Both the position numbers and the translations under genes were made by a program. The notes beneath the pieces were generated by a model. The model was not told the origin of the DNA and searched no databases. It was given only the letters and a program-made list of their open reading frames with translations. Positions 10,803-19,224 of a stretch of 20,020 nucleotides of DNA are shown here, one piece after another. The stretch's first letter is position 1. Each line of letters starts with the position of its first letter. This stretch comes from Botryllus schlosseri. Taxonomy: Eukaryota > Chordata > Ascidiacea > Stolidobranchia > Styelidae. Location of the stretch: positions 1 to 20,020 of the forward strand of contig ATSW01006427.1 in assembly GCA_000444245.1 (NCBI GenBank), written 5' to 3'.

Positions 10803-10808
10803 AATAAA
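10803..10808 (+). promoter_or_regulatory. AATAAA polyadenylation signal of the hAT transposase
   Basis: A canonical AATAAA lies about 20 bases after the TAA stop of the transposase and inside the element, consistent with an autonomous transcription unit. Confidence 0.6.
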
Positions 10809-11684
10809 CGTTTTCTACAAGCACGGTGTTATTTTTCACTTGAAAAAAGCGCAAGGTTTGCAGTTAAAAATAGCCTACAGTTAGTGTTTGCACAAGACAA
10901 ACGACGTTCGCTGGATTATTGAGCAAAATTTGAACTAAAACTTCAGGGGGTCCGCGGGAGTCTGGCATTATCAAAAGGGGTCCGCAAAGGCAAAAAGGTT
11001 GAGAACCACTGGTTTATGGCATTGATTTTGTTTTTGAAATTGAGTTCAGTTTTGAGAATTGATTTGAGCCTGCTAATGTATTCTTTTTTTAGACTTGATT
11101 TCATTGCAGCATGTTTAATGTTGTCGCTTTCACAGATCCCTAGATATTTATAGTGATCTTCAGCATTCAATTCTGTTATGGTTTCGTCCATTTTGAAGTT
11201 CATGTCGCCAGTGCTGGTGGCTCTTCCACGTCGTATGGTAAGTTTGGAGCATTTATCCAAGCCAAATTTCATTTTTATATCTTCCGAAAACTCATGAACA
11301 TTTCATTTGGTTATTCAGGTCCGTATCGGATTTCGCATACAGTTTCAGATCATCCATGAACAAAAGGTGATGAATCTTTTGACCTTCAGAATTTGCTGCT
11401 TTTTTCATCACGTATCCTGTTTCATTTTTTCTCAGCAACTCACTGAGTGGAGCTAAGCTGAGGCAGAATAGAAGTGGTGAGAATGAGTCGCCTTGGAAGA
11501 TACCATTGCATATCTGAATTGTACAGGTTTCTGTTTCACTTTGGTCATGTTTGATCAACAGTTTTGTATGCCAATTTTTCATTGAATTTTCAATAAATCT
11601 GATGATGATCGGATTCATTTTGTACATACGCATTGTTTTCAGTATCCACGTGTGAGGGACTGAATCGAAAGCTTTTTTGTAGTC

Positions 11685-12280
11685 CAGGGTTGTAATGACT
11701 CGAGTCATGACTCGACTCGAGTCCGACTCGAGTCACGTTTTTCAGATGACTCGACTTGACTCGAGTCATTTACTCAAAATACGGAAATGACTCGACTTGA
11801 CTCGAGTCAATTTGTGTATTGACTCGACTTGGACTCGAGTCATTGTGCATGACTCGAACCAAGTCATATGACTCGAAATTCAGACGGCCAAGGCCGACGA
11901 TTCATTGTAATTTCGAGGAATAGTACAGTAATCACACTATTGGGATTCCGTCTATTGGTACTGGTACTTGAAAACACGTCCAGAAACTGCTAAAAATGAC
12001 GAAAAGTAGTAAATAATAAATGCGAACCATTCGATATCACCAAACAGAGTTATAAAAAAATGACTTCACAAGCCTTCAACAGTAAACTGAGAAGTCAGCA
12101 TAATGACTTGGACTCGACTCGAGTCATAATATCATGACTCGGACTCGAACCTCTGCTCGGTGACTTGGACTCGGACTTGACTCGGTGGTGAATTGAAAAT
12201 GACTCGACTTGACTCGAGTCAAAACTATAAAACTGAGATTGACTTGTGACTCGGAGCCTTGTGACTTGGTTACAACCCTG
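11685..12280. mobile_element. 596-bp hAT-type MITE filled with GACTCGAGTC palindromes
   Basis: The terminal repeats are perfect over 11 bp: CAGGGTTGTAA at 11685-11695 and its reverse complement ending at 12280. A perfect 8-bp target duplication, ttgtagtc, lies at 11677-11684 and 12281-12288. The element splits reverse transcriptase motif A of the LINE. Both arms (about 11697-11875 and 12109-12270) are dense arrays of tgactcgacttgactcgagt-type units; the centre (about 11880-12105) is unique and has no coding region. Array units contain the self-complementary core TGACTCGAGTCA. Such arrays are plausible transposase-binding clusters or cruciform formers, but that is inference. Confidence 0.9.
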
Positions 12281-13544
12281 TTGTAGTCTATCCATGCCAT
12301 GCTGGGGTTAGTGTGTCTCCTCTTGCAGTTTTCGAGAATGGTTTTGTCAAGGAGCAGGTGGTCCTTACAGCAGCCAAGGGCGCCTTCCTTGCAACCTTTC
12401 TGCTCAGGCGGTGAAAGATTTTCTAGGTGTTTGTAGCTTCGTTTTGCCAGGATTTTGGTCAGTGTTTTGTACATAGTTGTCAGGCATGTTATTGGCCTGT
12501 AGTTCTTGGGGTCCCTGGTGTTTTCATTTTTTGGAATAAGATAGGTGATCCCTTGTGTGAACCAGGCTGGTATCTCGTGCGAGCTGGTTGAGGATAAAAG
12601 CTCATTGTAGGTCACCGCTAGGTAACTATGTGTTGCAGTTAGTTTTTTTAGCCAAAAGTTTTTGATCTGGTCAGGACCAGCTGCTTTCCAGTTCAGTGAA
12701 CTTTTTAGGGCCTCCTTGATTTCTTGTTTTGTGATTTCTGACCATTGTTGTTCTGGTGTTTGTAGATGGTCAGTGTGGAGGTCTTGTATCCAATTTGCAT
12801 TTGAGTTTTGCAATTTTTTGGTTTCCCATATTTTCTTCCAAAATGATTCCACATCTGCAGTGGCTGGTATTTTGCTGCTGGTAATTTTTTGATTTGACTT
12901 TTGTTTCATCATTCGAAAAAATTGTCCAGGTTTGCGAGCAAATAACAAATTTTGGCGATATTGTGTTTCTCGTTTTTTATATCGTTTCAATCGTTGTGCT
13001 TTGGCACATATTTTCATTTTTAATTCTTCCTGCAACATTGTCACTTTTTCTGTTGACTGCAGTTTGGTTTGGTGCTCCAGTTCTATTCTTTTTACTTTAT
13101 TTTTTTACTTTGCGGGAAACATTTCCTTTTTTTAGTTCCGAGAGTATCGCAACGTCACACCTTAGTTTTGCGATTTTGTTTTCAATTCTGCGTTGCCAAG
13201 CTGGCGTATGCCTTCCCCTTTTTTGGTTGACAGTTCTTGGTATTTTGCAGTGCCTTTCTGAGATAACTGCCGCAGTGCTGTAAATGAGGTTGTTGATTGT
13301 TGTCAAGGGACATTGTGGTCTTTCTCCTTGTTTGTCATTTAGAGTTGCAGGTAGTATGGTTTCTGTCAAAATTTTGTTCGCTACTGCAATATCAGTTTTC
13401 AGTTTCTTTGTAATTTGTAAGTCAGGTAACTGCACTCTGTCATTTACATTCAATGTGGATTTCATTCGGTCGATGATTTGATTTTTGATCTCCAATTCTA
13501 ATTCCGTGTCTATGCCGCCATCATTAGGTGTTGTTGATTCATTC

Positions 13545-13884
13545 ATTATTATTATTATTACAACAACAACAACAACAGTGGTGCTTATAGCCTGATTAAG
13601 GCTTTGTGCCTCCACGACATGATAGCGCAACGGTTCAATGCATTTCTTCTGGTCTTTTTACTTCGTTTCTTGCGCTCTCTCAGGCACGCTTCATCGGTTC
13701 TGTTGCTGCCGAATTATAGCTCGGCTCACTGTAGTCGGGCTTTTTAAGTCACTGCTTATCAGTGAGGTCGGCGATGAGGAGCCCATATAACCTCCGACAC
13801 ATAGTAGTTAGTCCGAACCGGGATTCGAACCACTGCCACTGGTGTCGTGACGTTGGCGCTTAACCAACTGCGCCACTCGCTTCC
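13545..13884 (-). mobile_element. tRNA-derived SINE, its tail entered by the LINE
   Basis: On the minus strand from 13884 this has a tRNA-like head with box A and box B, then an unrelated body of about 200 nt, a small hairpin (agcct gatta aggct near 13590-13605), and a (GTT)n then (TAA)n tail (13576-13545). The 14-bp duplication cctgtcctgtatat abuts the head at 13885-13898, and its partner lies at 7113-7126 beyond the LINE. The simplest reading is a SINE that inserted first and then took the LINE into its TAA tail. Alternatives are a SINE-LINE chimera made by template switching, or a LINE whose native 5' leader is tRNA-like. Confidence 0.7.
13821..13875 (-). promoter_or_regulatory. Internal RNA polymerase III promoter, boxes A and B
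   Basis: On the minus strand, box A is TGGCGCAGTTGG (13864-13875) and box B is GGTTCGAATCC (13821-13831). Both fit the tRNA consensus, with spacing as in tRNA genes. The T-arm and acceptor stems do not pair properly, so this is a SINE promoter and not a working tRNA gene. Confidence 0.75.
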
Positions 13885-13898
13885 CCTGTCCTGTATAT
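13885..13898 (+). repeat. 14-bp target duplication, right copy
   Basis: This is an exact match to 7113-7126 and marks the 5' boundary of the SINE head. Confidence 0.85.
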
Positions 13899-13973
13899 AA
13901 TGGTTAACAAATGCGTCTATTCCCCACCCGAAACCATTGAATTCCCCACCGGTTGGGAATAACTGCTCTGATG

Positions 13974-14063
13974 CCTGCCGAGCCGACAACATGACGCCTT
14001 TTAATGCATCTTCCAGGCTGGAACCCGCTTGCTTCTCCTTATAACGCAGAGCGAATGTTTGCT
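13974..14063 (-). other. Open frame interrupted by the outer hAT, unidentified (proximal part)
   Basis: On the minus strand this opens just after a possible splice acceptor (ataacatcag near 14063) and runs without a stop to the hAT target duplication. The register continues in 6733-6545. See that entry for the limits of this call. Confidence 0.3.
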
Positions 14064-14559
14064 GATGTTATAGTTGTTTAATCTGACTCCAAAAGGTTAC
14101 GTTTACCATTCGCTGCGTATTTTTTCCGTTCGACGGACCAGCAATTCACGCCGTGGATTGGCTCGTTGGCTGACGTACCACGAAGCCTGTCTATTGCACA
14201 CGTATTTAAAGATCCCACTGACGAATATTTTGTTTCTGTCTCCACGACTTGTAACTTTATTGAATCAACGTACAACGACGTAACAGTACTTCCGACTTAT
14301 AAATTGAATAGACTGACTGAATGAATGAATGTCTCTTCGTGGTATTACATGCGTATATATATTATATCTACGAGAGAATATATGCGCCAAACATCGGACG
14401 ATTTATTTCTCTTATCTTTATTCACACGAATCCCAAAGTTCTTATCGGGTCTTCACTTCGGGGAATTAGGTAGGCCTAAGGTTTTATAACACTCCTCATT
14501 GATCACTATTAAAAGGGTGTTAACAATATATTTCGTTCAACTCCTCTCGGATTTCCTTT
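14064..14559. other. Unassigned, with short TGAA repeat
   Basis: No gene is supported; the frames at 14074-14283 (plus) and 14078-14275 (minus) shadow each other and carry no motif. A short gactgactgaatgaatgaat run lies at 14311-14330 and could be a SINE/LINE tail, but nothing recognisable precedes it. Confidence 0.45.
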
Positions 14560-14955
14560 TTGGATGGGACCAGATGAATCGCCAGCGGGCCTATGTTCCA
14601 AAAATAGATGGAGTAACAGCCCTTACCAGTGAGCTTTTACATAATGAGATTGATTGATTTAGCTGTTCTTCTGAAAAGCACACTAACATGTAACTTAGTT
14701 ACTTACGTCATTTACCCGCTTCAAAATTTTAGTGTTTTTTGACCGTAACTCGTTTTGTGTTCACAATAGAGAAAACTTTTTTCGTAAGACAGATAGAAAC
14801 ATGATGTTTTGGCAGCTTTTGAGCTATATATCATGACTCTACGACCAGTGGTTGTCGAGATGGGCAATTTCCCCCCTCGCACGCAGAAATTGGAGGGTTG
14901 CCGGCTGGGAAATTGGGGAAATCCCCTAACATCAATTTTTCTTGAAGTTTTAGGT
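14560..14955 (+). mobile_element. Non-autonomous hAT-like repeat, family 2, copy 2 (truncated)
   Basis: This matches the minus strand of 6047-6544 over nearly its whole length. Shared blocks include atagatggagtaacag, ccttaccagtgagctttt, acataatgagattgatt, ccgcttcaaaattttagtg, agacagatagaaacat and ttttggcagcttttgagct. It lacks the CTGGGGTCACC terminus at its start, and it stops where the family 1 copy 2 begins. Homology does not resume beyond that element. Confidence 0.8.
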
Positions 14956-15586
14956 CAGGGCCGGCCAACCCGTGGCCCGCGAGATAATTTCCGAAATTAG
15001 TAATATTATCAAAAATGGATTGCACAAATTAGGAACTTGCAATTTGATTAGTCTGGCCGCAACACTTGATATGTGATGACTAAAATATCAGTTCCGACGC
15101 ATTGGCAGATCCATGAGTCAGTCACATTTTGGTAGATCGTCGTACATTACAATAAAGCAAAATGAGTTGCGATAGATTTATCAAAAGTAAAAAATTTCTA
15201 CACGATTCGCGCAACATGTTGTCACTTGATTTCTTGCTTTTAATATTGTTACCCCTTAAGGGAAAATTAATGAACTCCTAATGTATTAGATTGAGTCTAG
15301 CTCTATTACGAGACAAAGTGCCGTTCAGCATATGCGAACTTGCGGTAAGACCGTCGACTATGAAACCTAGGCACAAAATGATTGACGCAGATAGGTCGAA
15401 GATTTCGATATCGATACGTTCAGGCGCCGAATAGTCCAGTCCGTGCAAACTGAGCCCAGCGATGTACAGCAGGCCCGCAATATAGTCAAGTGACAATATT
15501 ATTGACCTATGAACTTCTGCTAGTGTCCCGCGCAATAGTTCGTCAATCGAATGTGGCCCTTTGGCTGAAAAGGTTGGCCACCCCTG
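14956..15586 (-). mobile_element. Non-autonomous hAT, family 1, copy 2 (both ends present)
   Basis: End A at 14956 reads cagggccggccaacccgtgg with a gcccgcgag subterminal word. End B, on the minus strand from 15586, reads CAGGGGTGGCCAACCTTTTC and then agccaaagggccacat. On the minus strand its interior aligns with 16680-17364: cgctgggctca, ttcggcg, and gccaatgcgtcggaactg at 15106-15089. The element is 631 bp without coding capacity. Candidate target octamers ttttaggt (14948-14955) and ttataaat (15587-15594) agree at only 5 of 8 positions, so the insertion is old or one end is displaced. Confidence 0.75.
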
Positions 15587-16679
15587 TTATAAATGATGAG
15601 TCGTTTGCTTGTTACGTCATAATGTACACATTGCACAACCATGGTGTCCTATATGGCGTGGACACAAGCAAATCTCACGGTTCAGTGAAATTGGTCCACG
15701 TCGCACTTTCCATTTCCTAAAGGCAATTCGACGTTACTTTTTGACCGGCTTGCAGACCGCGAAATTTGATAGAACGGGTATAAATCGAAGGCTACCGCGG
15801 TACGGATTGCGAAAATATAAATCTTATTATTGTCGTGGTCCCGGAACCCCCAAAATCAGCCCCGAATGTTGCATTGTAACGGAGTTTGGTAATGTGACGA
15901 TTTAACACGATCAACGATTTGCATTCTCGCTAGTTCCGTAGCTGCCTCACCCCAAACTCCTCAATAGACGAGCGAGCTCGAAGGGGACTCAAAAGTATTT
16001 AGAGAAACAACATAAATTTTCGAGAGATTTATTTAACTTGAAAATTTCCTTCGAGCTTCGCGATTTCAATGTCTCTAGATAGCTTGATTTTGAAATGCAT
16101 AACCCCCTCTCAAGAAAAAAGCATGCACAATTTATAGGAATAGGTATTTCGGTGCCGGCCATTACCGCAACACGACACACCAAATGACTTATGCAGTTTC
16201 AGCCAACATGCGACTCCACGAAGTGTGTTACTGAAGAAAGACCTTGACCGAAACTTAGGGTGTGTGTCCATTGTCAATAGCCGCGCTGGGTGGGCTTGAC
16301 TAATAGTCCTGTCCTTCCAATCTGAGCCCACAATGCGAATGCCACTCGAGGCACCCACCGAAGACATGAGACATGACAATACCATTAAAGTTTTTTTTAG
16401 TCTGCTACGTTTGGTGGCGACTACAATATATATCGATTATATAACAGACCGAAGGTCACGAATTAATAGCATAGAATAAAGTAATTATAATAGCATACCA
16501 GATGTTATAATTATAAATTACGTGCCCCCTGCTCTACAGGTAAATCTGACCATCGGGGACTGAGAGAGGATTAAAAATGAATAGTAATATAATGCAATTA
16601 CCAATATTATTGACGAAATTCAGTCTACAGCTTGAAAATTGACTATCCTATGTGAGCCCAAGACCAACATCGTGTAAGA
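15587..16679. other. Unassigned, no gene seen
   Basis: Open frames at 15609-15905 (plus) and 16110-16385 (minus) are short and show no recognisable domain. No repeat ends were seen. Composition is mixed, with a GC-richer patch around 16150-16380. Confidence 0.45.
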
Positions 16680-17436
16680 CAGGGGCAGCCAACCTTTCGA
16701 CCAAAGGGCCACATGAGATTTGCGAACCATTGCTCGAGCCTGATGACCTATTTTAGTCTTCCGATAGGAGTGAATTGGATTAGGTAACTGTTAAAACAAA
16801 ACCTAAATTAGTAGGCCTACGCATCGAAATCGATAACAATTATGCAATGAAAAGTCAGTGTGCTAACCCCGCGAAGGGCGATAAACGTTCAAAGTTAATG
16901 AATGAATTGCGTTAATAATAATGCCACTTGCATATATGGCGGGTCGCTTCTGCATACCGCTGGGCTCATTTGGCAAGGACAGGATTGTTCGGCGATTTGA
17001 CATACAAATATCGAAGATTTCGGCCAGGCCTGATTTAGGCGAAGATGCGTGTCTATCAATTGGTGCAAAGGTTTCATCGTCGACGATATTTATGCGAGTG
17101 CAGACACGAAGTAACACATAGGATGACACGTTCTCAGATAATTGAGAATGTAGTCAGACTCAATTCGGTGATTTAATTTTCGGCACGGGACGTATACTAA
17201 CAGAAAGAAAACGAGTGACAATAAATCGCATGACGTGTCAAGAAAAATATCAAGTCAAATAAATGTCCCAGGAAATATTCTACTTAACGTTCATATACGA
17301 AGATCTACAAATAAATGTGTCTGGTCGCTGGCTACGCCAATGCGTCGGAACTGGTACTTTAGCCTGACCGCGAAATTTTGGCTGTTGGTGGCTAAAGTAC
17401 CAGAATTGTGGAATAACGACTGGCGCCCGTTTCAGG
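16680..17436 (+). mobile_element. Non-autonomous hAT, family 1, copy 3
   Basis: End B opens CAGGGGCAGCCAACCTTTCG followed by accaaagggccacatgag, paralogous to the right end of copy 2. The interior aligns with copy 2 (minus strand) and copy 1, with gccaatgcgtc at 17336-17346. The expected end A is missing: after about 17364 the sequence is different and contains a 14-bp hairpin. The right border is set only by where homology with copy 1's outer flank resumes. Confidence 0.7.
17351..17403. repeat. Perfect 14-bp inverted repeat
   Basis: The arms ctggtactttagcc (17351-17364) and ggctaaagtaccag (17390-17403) are exact reverse complements with a 25-nt spacer. The left arm begins in family 1 sequence (copy 2 has a similar ctgatattttagtc); the right arm replaces the missing end A. 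Confidence 0.8.
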
Positions 17437-17566
17437 TACAGAGCAGATGAAGATAACATAAAATTAGACCTTCAACTCAATACAGATGTTGTAAGCTGCC
17501 GTTACGAGAATCGACGGCGAAGAACGGCTCGGTTACGATATATATCAGCGGCTGTTGATTCTTAGG
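17437..17566 (+). repeat. Duplicated flank, shared with 420-566
   Basis: This matches 420-566 in order and orientation (aacataaaatta, agctgccgttacgaga, gctcggttacgatatatat, ggctgttgatt). Similarity ends abruptly at cttagggtggaggcc near 17572. Confidence 0.65.
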
Positions 17567-17591
17567 GTGGAGGCCAAAAAGCTGAGTAAAA

Positions 17592-17711
17592 ACATCCTGG
17601 ATTTTCGCTTAATCAGCGAGTTCCAAGATCTCCCGATTTAGAAGTAGATGATCCGCACGCCAAAACATTGGATGTTCGTGCGAAGTTAGTAGATCTACAA
17701 ATCCAGGATGT
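17592..17711. repeat. Long hairpin with perfect 13-bp arms
   Basis: The arms acatcctggattt (17592-17604) and aaatccaggatgt (17699-17711) are exact reverse complements. A second exact stem, ttgcgtca / tgacgcaa with a 3-nt spacer, follows at 17721-17739. Both lie between the end of the duplicated flank and the Harbinger transposase remains. They may belong to the element's left subterminal region. Confidence 0.7.
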
Positions 17712-18013
17712 AGGACGCTATTGCGTCAAAATGACGCAAAATGTACTGAGACGTGGAAGGTTGCCATGTCAACCCATCGACTTCGTAGTAAATATTGCTT
17801 TGGCAATGCTGATTGGAAATGTCGTCGATTTTGGTCATGTGCTATGAATGCCATTGTTTCCTAGGTAGGCTTATGAAATTGATTTGAAGCCACTTTGCAG
17901 CTTTAATGCATATTACTCTGTAGTTTATTGACAGTTATAAGTTCTAAAGATGGCATTGCAAACTGGTACTGTTGTTATTACTGTCTGTAGTATGGATATT
18001 TTGGACATCGTAC

Positions 18014-19027
18014 CGTAGATGGCAGTTCGGACGACGAGAATACAATTGCCATGCCCAGGTATTACTTGGCAAACATATCGGACTCATTTGTAAAATACCC
18101 AGAAAATGAATTCGTTGACCGCTACAGATTTTACAAGGGAGCTACAGTAATTCTTGGACATGATTAAAGACAGCCCATGGTTGGATGTACGGTGCCAAGC
18201 TATGCACCCCATGATGCAATACTCTGTGCTCTCCGATTTTTTGCTACGGTCATTTTCAACAAACAGATGCTGACTTGATTGGTGGCAGCCGGAAAACTGC
18301 ACGCCGAATCATCCACTGCATTTCTCGGGCATTATCAGAGAAGAGAGAAAATTTATCCCACGATTGGATGATTTGTTACAAACAAAGAGTGATTTCTTTG
18401 ACATAGGTGGAGTTCCAAATGTCATCGGTTGCATTGATGGTACCCATATCCCAATAAAGTTCCCAGGCGACTCTGTACCAGAAAAGCTTATCGTTGCAGG
18501 AAAGGATATTTTTCTTCGAACTGTCAAATGGACTGCAATGCCAAGAGAATACCGGTAGTGACTAATGCTGTTGTGAGATGGCCAGGGAGTACTCATGACT
18601 CAAGAACTTTTTCAAATTCCAGATTAAAATACGAGCTCGGCCAGGAAAAATACAATGGGATTTTGCTGGGAGACAGAGGATCTATGCTCTAAAAATGTAC
18701 CTGATGACTCCATTAACAAATCCACAGGCTGAACAAGAAAAAAAATACAGCTATATGCACTCAAAGACACGCGTGCTGATCGAGCAATGCTTTGGCATTC
18801 TCAAACAGCGTTTCCAGATGTTGCTAAATCCTATGCGAATGCAAATCGAAAACACCGTCGTGGCAATCATTGCAACAATATGTTTGCACAATTTTGCTAC
18901 AAAAACCAATGAGCCAGTTCCTGATATTGCAGTTACTCCCGAGGAAGCTACGGATACAACATCTGAAGTTGGATACACTGACGCAATAGCCTATCTTGAA
19001 AATAAGATCAACACATATTTCTACTAA
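18014..19027 (+). pseudogene. PIF/Harbinger (HARBI1-like) transposase, decayed
   Basis: This is the remnant of a DDE transposase. Recognisable family blocks appear in order but in different frames: NEFVDRYRFYK (from the Met at 18051), PHDAILCALRFFAT, ADLIGGSRKTARRII, then GGVPNVIGCIDGTHIPIKF (first catalytic D), VVRWPGSTHDSRTF (second D), and RVLIEQCFGILKQRF (catalytic E), ending NTYFY at 19027. An in-frame TAA stands at 18165, and frame changes occur near 18265-18300, 18360, 18555 and 18690, so the gene is dead. Intact relatives have about 350 residues, so nearly the whole length is represented. AATAAA follows at 19082. The left border of the transposon may be the TTA|GGGTGGAGGCC junction near 17572 (TTA/TAA targets are known for this superfamily), but no matching right end was found in the window. 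Confidence 0.85.
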
Positions 19028-19081
19028 TTATGTTTATTTTAAAATTTTAACGAACACAGTAAACCGTGCTGGTGTAAAAAT

Positions 19082-19087
19082 AATAAA
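19082..19087 (+). promoter_or_regulatory. AATAAA after the Harbinger transposase
   Basis: A canonical AATAAA lies about 55 bases past the transposase stop, as expected for its polyadenylation signal. Confidence 0.45.
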
Positions 19088-19224
19088 GAGAATGAAATGT
19101 GCATGACTTCGTGGAATGAAAGATTCAACTACAAATGCACTGTAGATAATAAACAAAGGGCAGGTGTCCCATTATTTGTATTCAAATTGACAAATATGAA
19201 TTGAAAAAATGCACCGAAATATTT

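Larger units (their letters stand above)
8624..11011 (+). mobile_element. Autonomous hAT transposon, apparently complete
   Basis: This 2388-bp element sits in the LINE between perfect 8-bp target duplications gtttatgg (8616-8623 and 11012-11019). Removing the element and one duplication restores the LINE sequence exactly (…INAINSLAVPVLRYS). The right terminus is CAGTGGTTCTCAACC on the minus strand; the left reads CCGCGGTTCTCAACC, two differences. Inside each end are two copies of a GGGGTCCGC word (8639 and about 8661 on the left; about 10947 and 10977 on the right), probably subterminal transposase-binding repeats. It carries one long transposase gene with its own AATAAA. The orientation is opposite to the LINE. 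It is younger than the LINE it interrupts. Confidence 0.95.
7127..13544 (-). mobile_element. LINE with restriction-like endonuclease (R4/Dong-like), interrupted twice
   Basis: This is a non-LTR retrotransposon reading right to left. It has an N-terminal region, a reverse transcriptase, a CCHC knuckle and a C-terminal PD-(D/E)XK endonuclease, then a roughly 260-bp 3' region with AATAAA (7137-7142) and a short ATA-rich tail. That domain order is known for the R2/R4/NeSL/CRE group. Without the two later insertions it would be about 3.4 kb. Both ends abut TAA-rich sequence: aataataataat just upstream of 13544 on the minus strand, and aatataata at the 3' end. Dong elements of the R4 clade are known to insert into TAA repeats, which fits. 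The clade is inferred from style and target, not from an alignment. The first few bases may belong to the SINE tail. Confidence 0.8.
7398..13544 (-). pseudogene. LINE ORF: reverse transcriptase plus RLE endonuclease, broken
   Basis: The protein copies its own RNA at a nicked target. The reading frame starts near 13541 (MNESTTPNDGG). A basic stretch TPAWQRRIENKIAKL follows, then FWKKIWE, WKAAGPDQIKNFWLKKL and PKNYRPITCLTTMYK (RT motifs 1-2). Motif A (AWIDY / KKAFDSVPH) is split by the MITE at 11685-12280. Motif B is GIFQGDSFSPLLF (11484-11504 starts it) and motif C is FMDD (11349-11360). The hAT at 8624-11011 falls after INAIN. The C-terminal part (8402-7398) has a C-X2-C-X8-H-X4-C knuckle (7923-7976), RHN, and PD...E of the endonuclease (7668-7718). 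Frame changes occur near 13100, 11300, 8545 and 8455, besides the two insertions, so it cannot make protein. No N-terminal zinc finger is visible, so the 5' end may be slightly truncated. Confidence 0.85.
6742..13965 (+). mobile_element. Outer hAT MITE, host of the nested stack
   Basis: The left terminal repeat is CAGTGGTTCCCAACC (6742-6756). The right one (13951-13965) reads CAGTTATTCCCAACC on the minus strand, so 13 of 15 positions match. A perfect 8-bp target duplication, ctctgatg, lies at 6734-6741 and 13966-13973, as expected for hAT. Subterminal ATTCCCCAC words occur twice at each side. Its own sequence is only about 450 bp (6742-7126 and 13885-13965); everything between was inserted later. 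No transposase remains, so it is non-autonomous. The left terminal repeat differs from that of the autonomous hAT inside it at one of 15 positions. A perfect palindrome gcgcatgcgc lies at 7081-7090. Confidence 0.85.

Noticed and set aside
11697-12270. CRISPR-like or satellite array of the gactcgagtc word
   Set aside because: Units are irregularly spaced, occur in both orientations, lack unique equal-length spacers, and are enclosed by hAT-type ends with a target duplication.
12894-13283. Plus-strand hydrophobic membrane-like protein
   Set aside because: The apparent hydrophobicity comes from the reverse complement of lysine-rich LINE coding sequence.
13809-13884. Functional tRNA gene on the minus strand
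   Set aside because: Boxes A and B are good, but the T-arm and acceptor stems do not pair. The sequence continues into a SINE body and is bounded by a target duplication.
16110-16385. Minus-strand 91-codon gene
   Set aside because: No recognisable domain, no splice or promoter context, and overlapping open frames on the same strand in another register.
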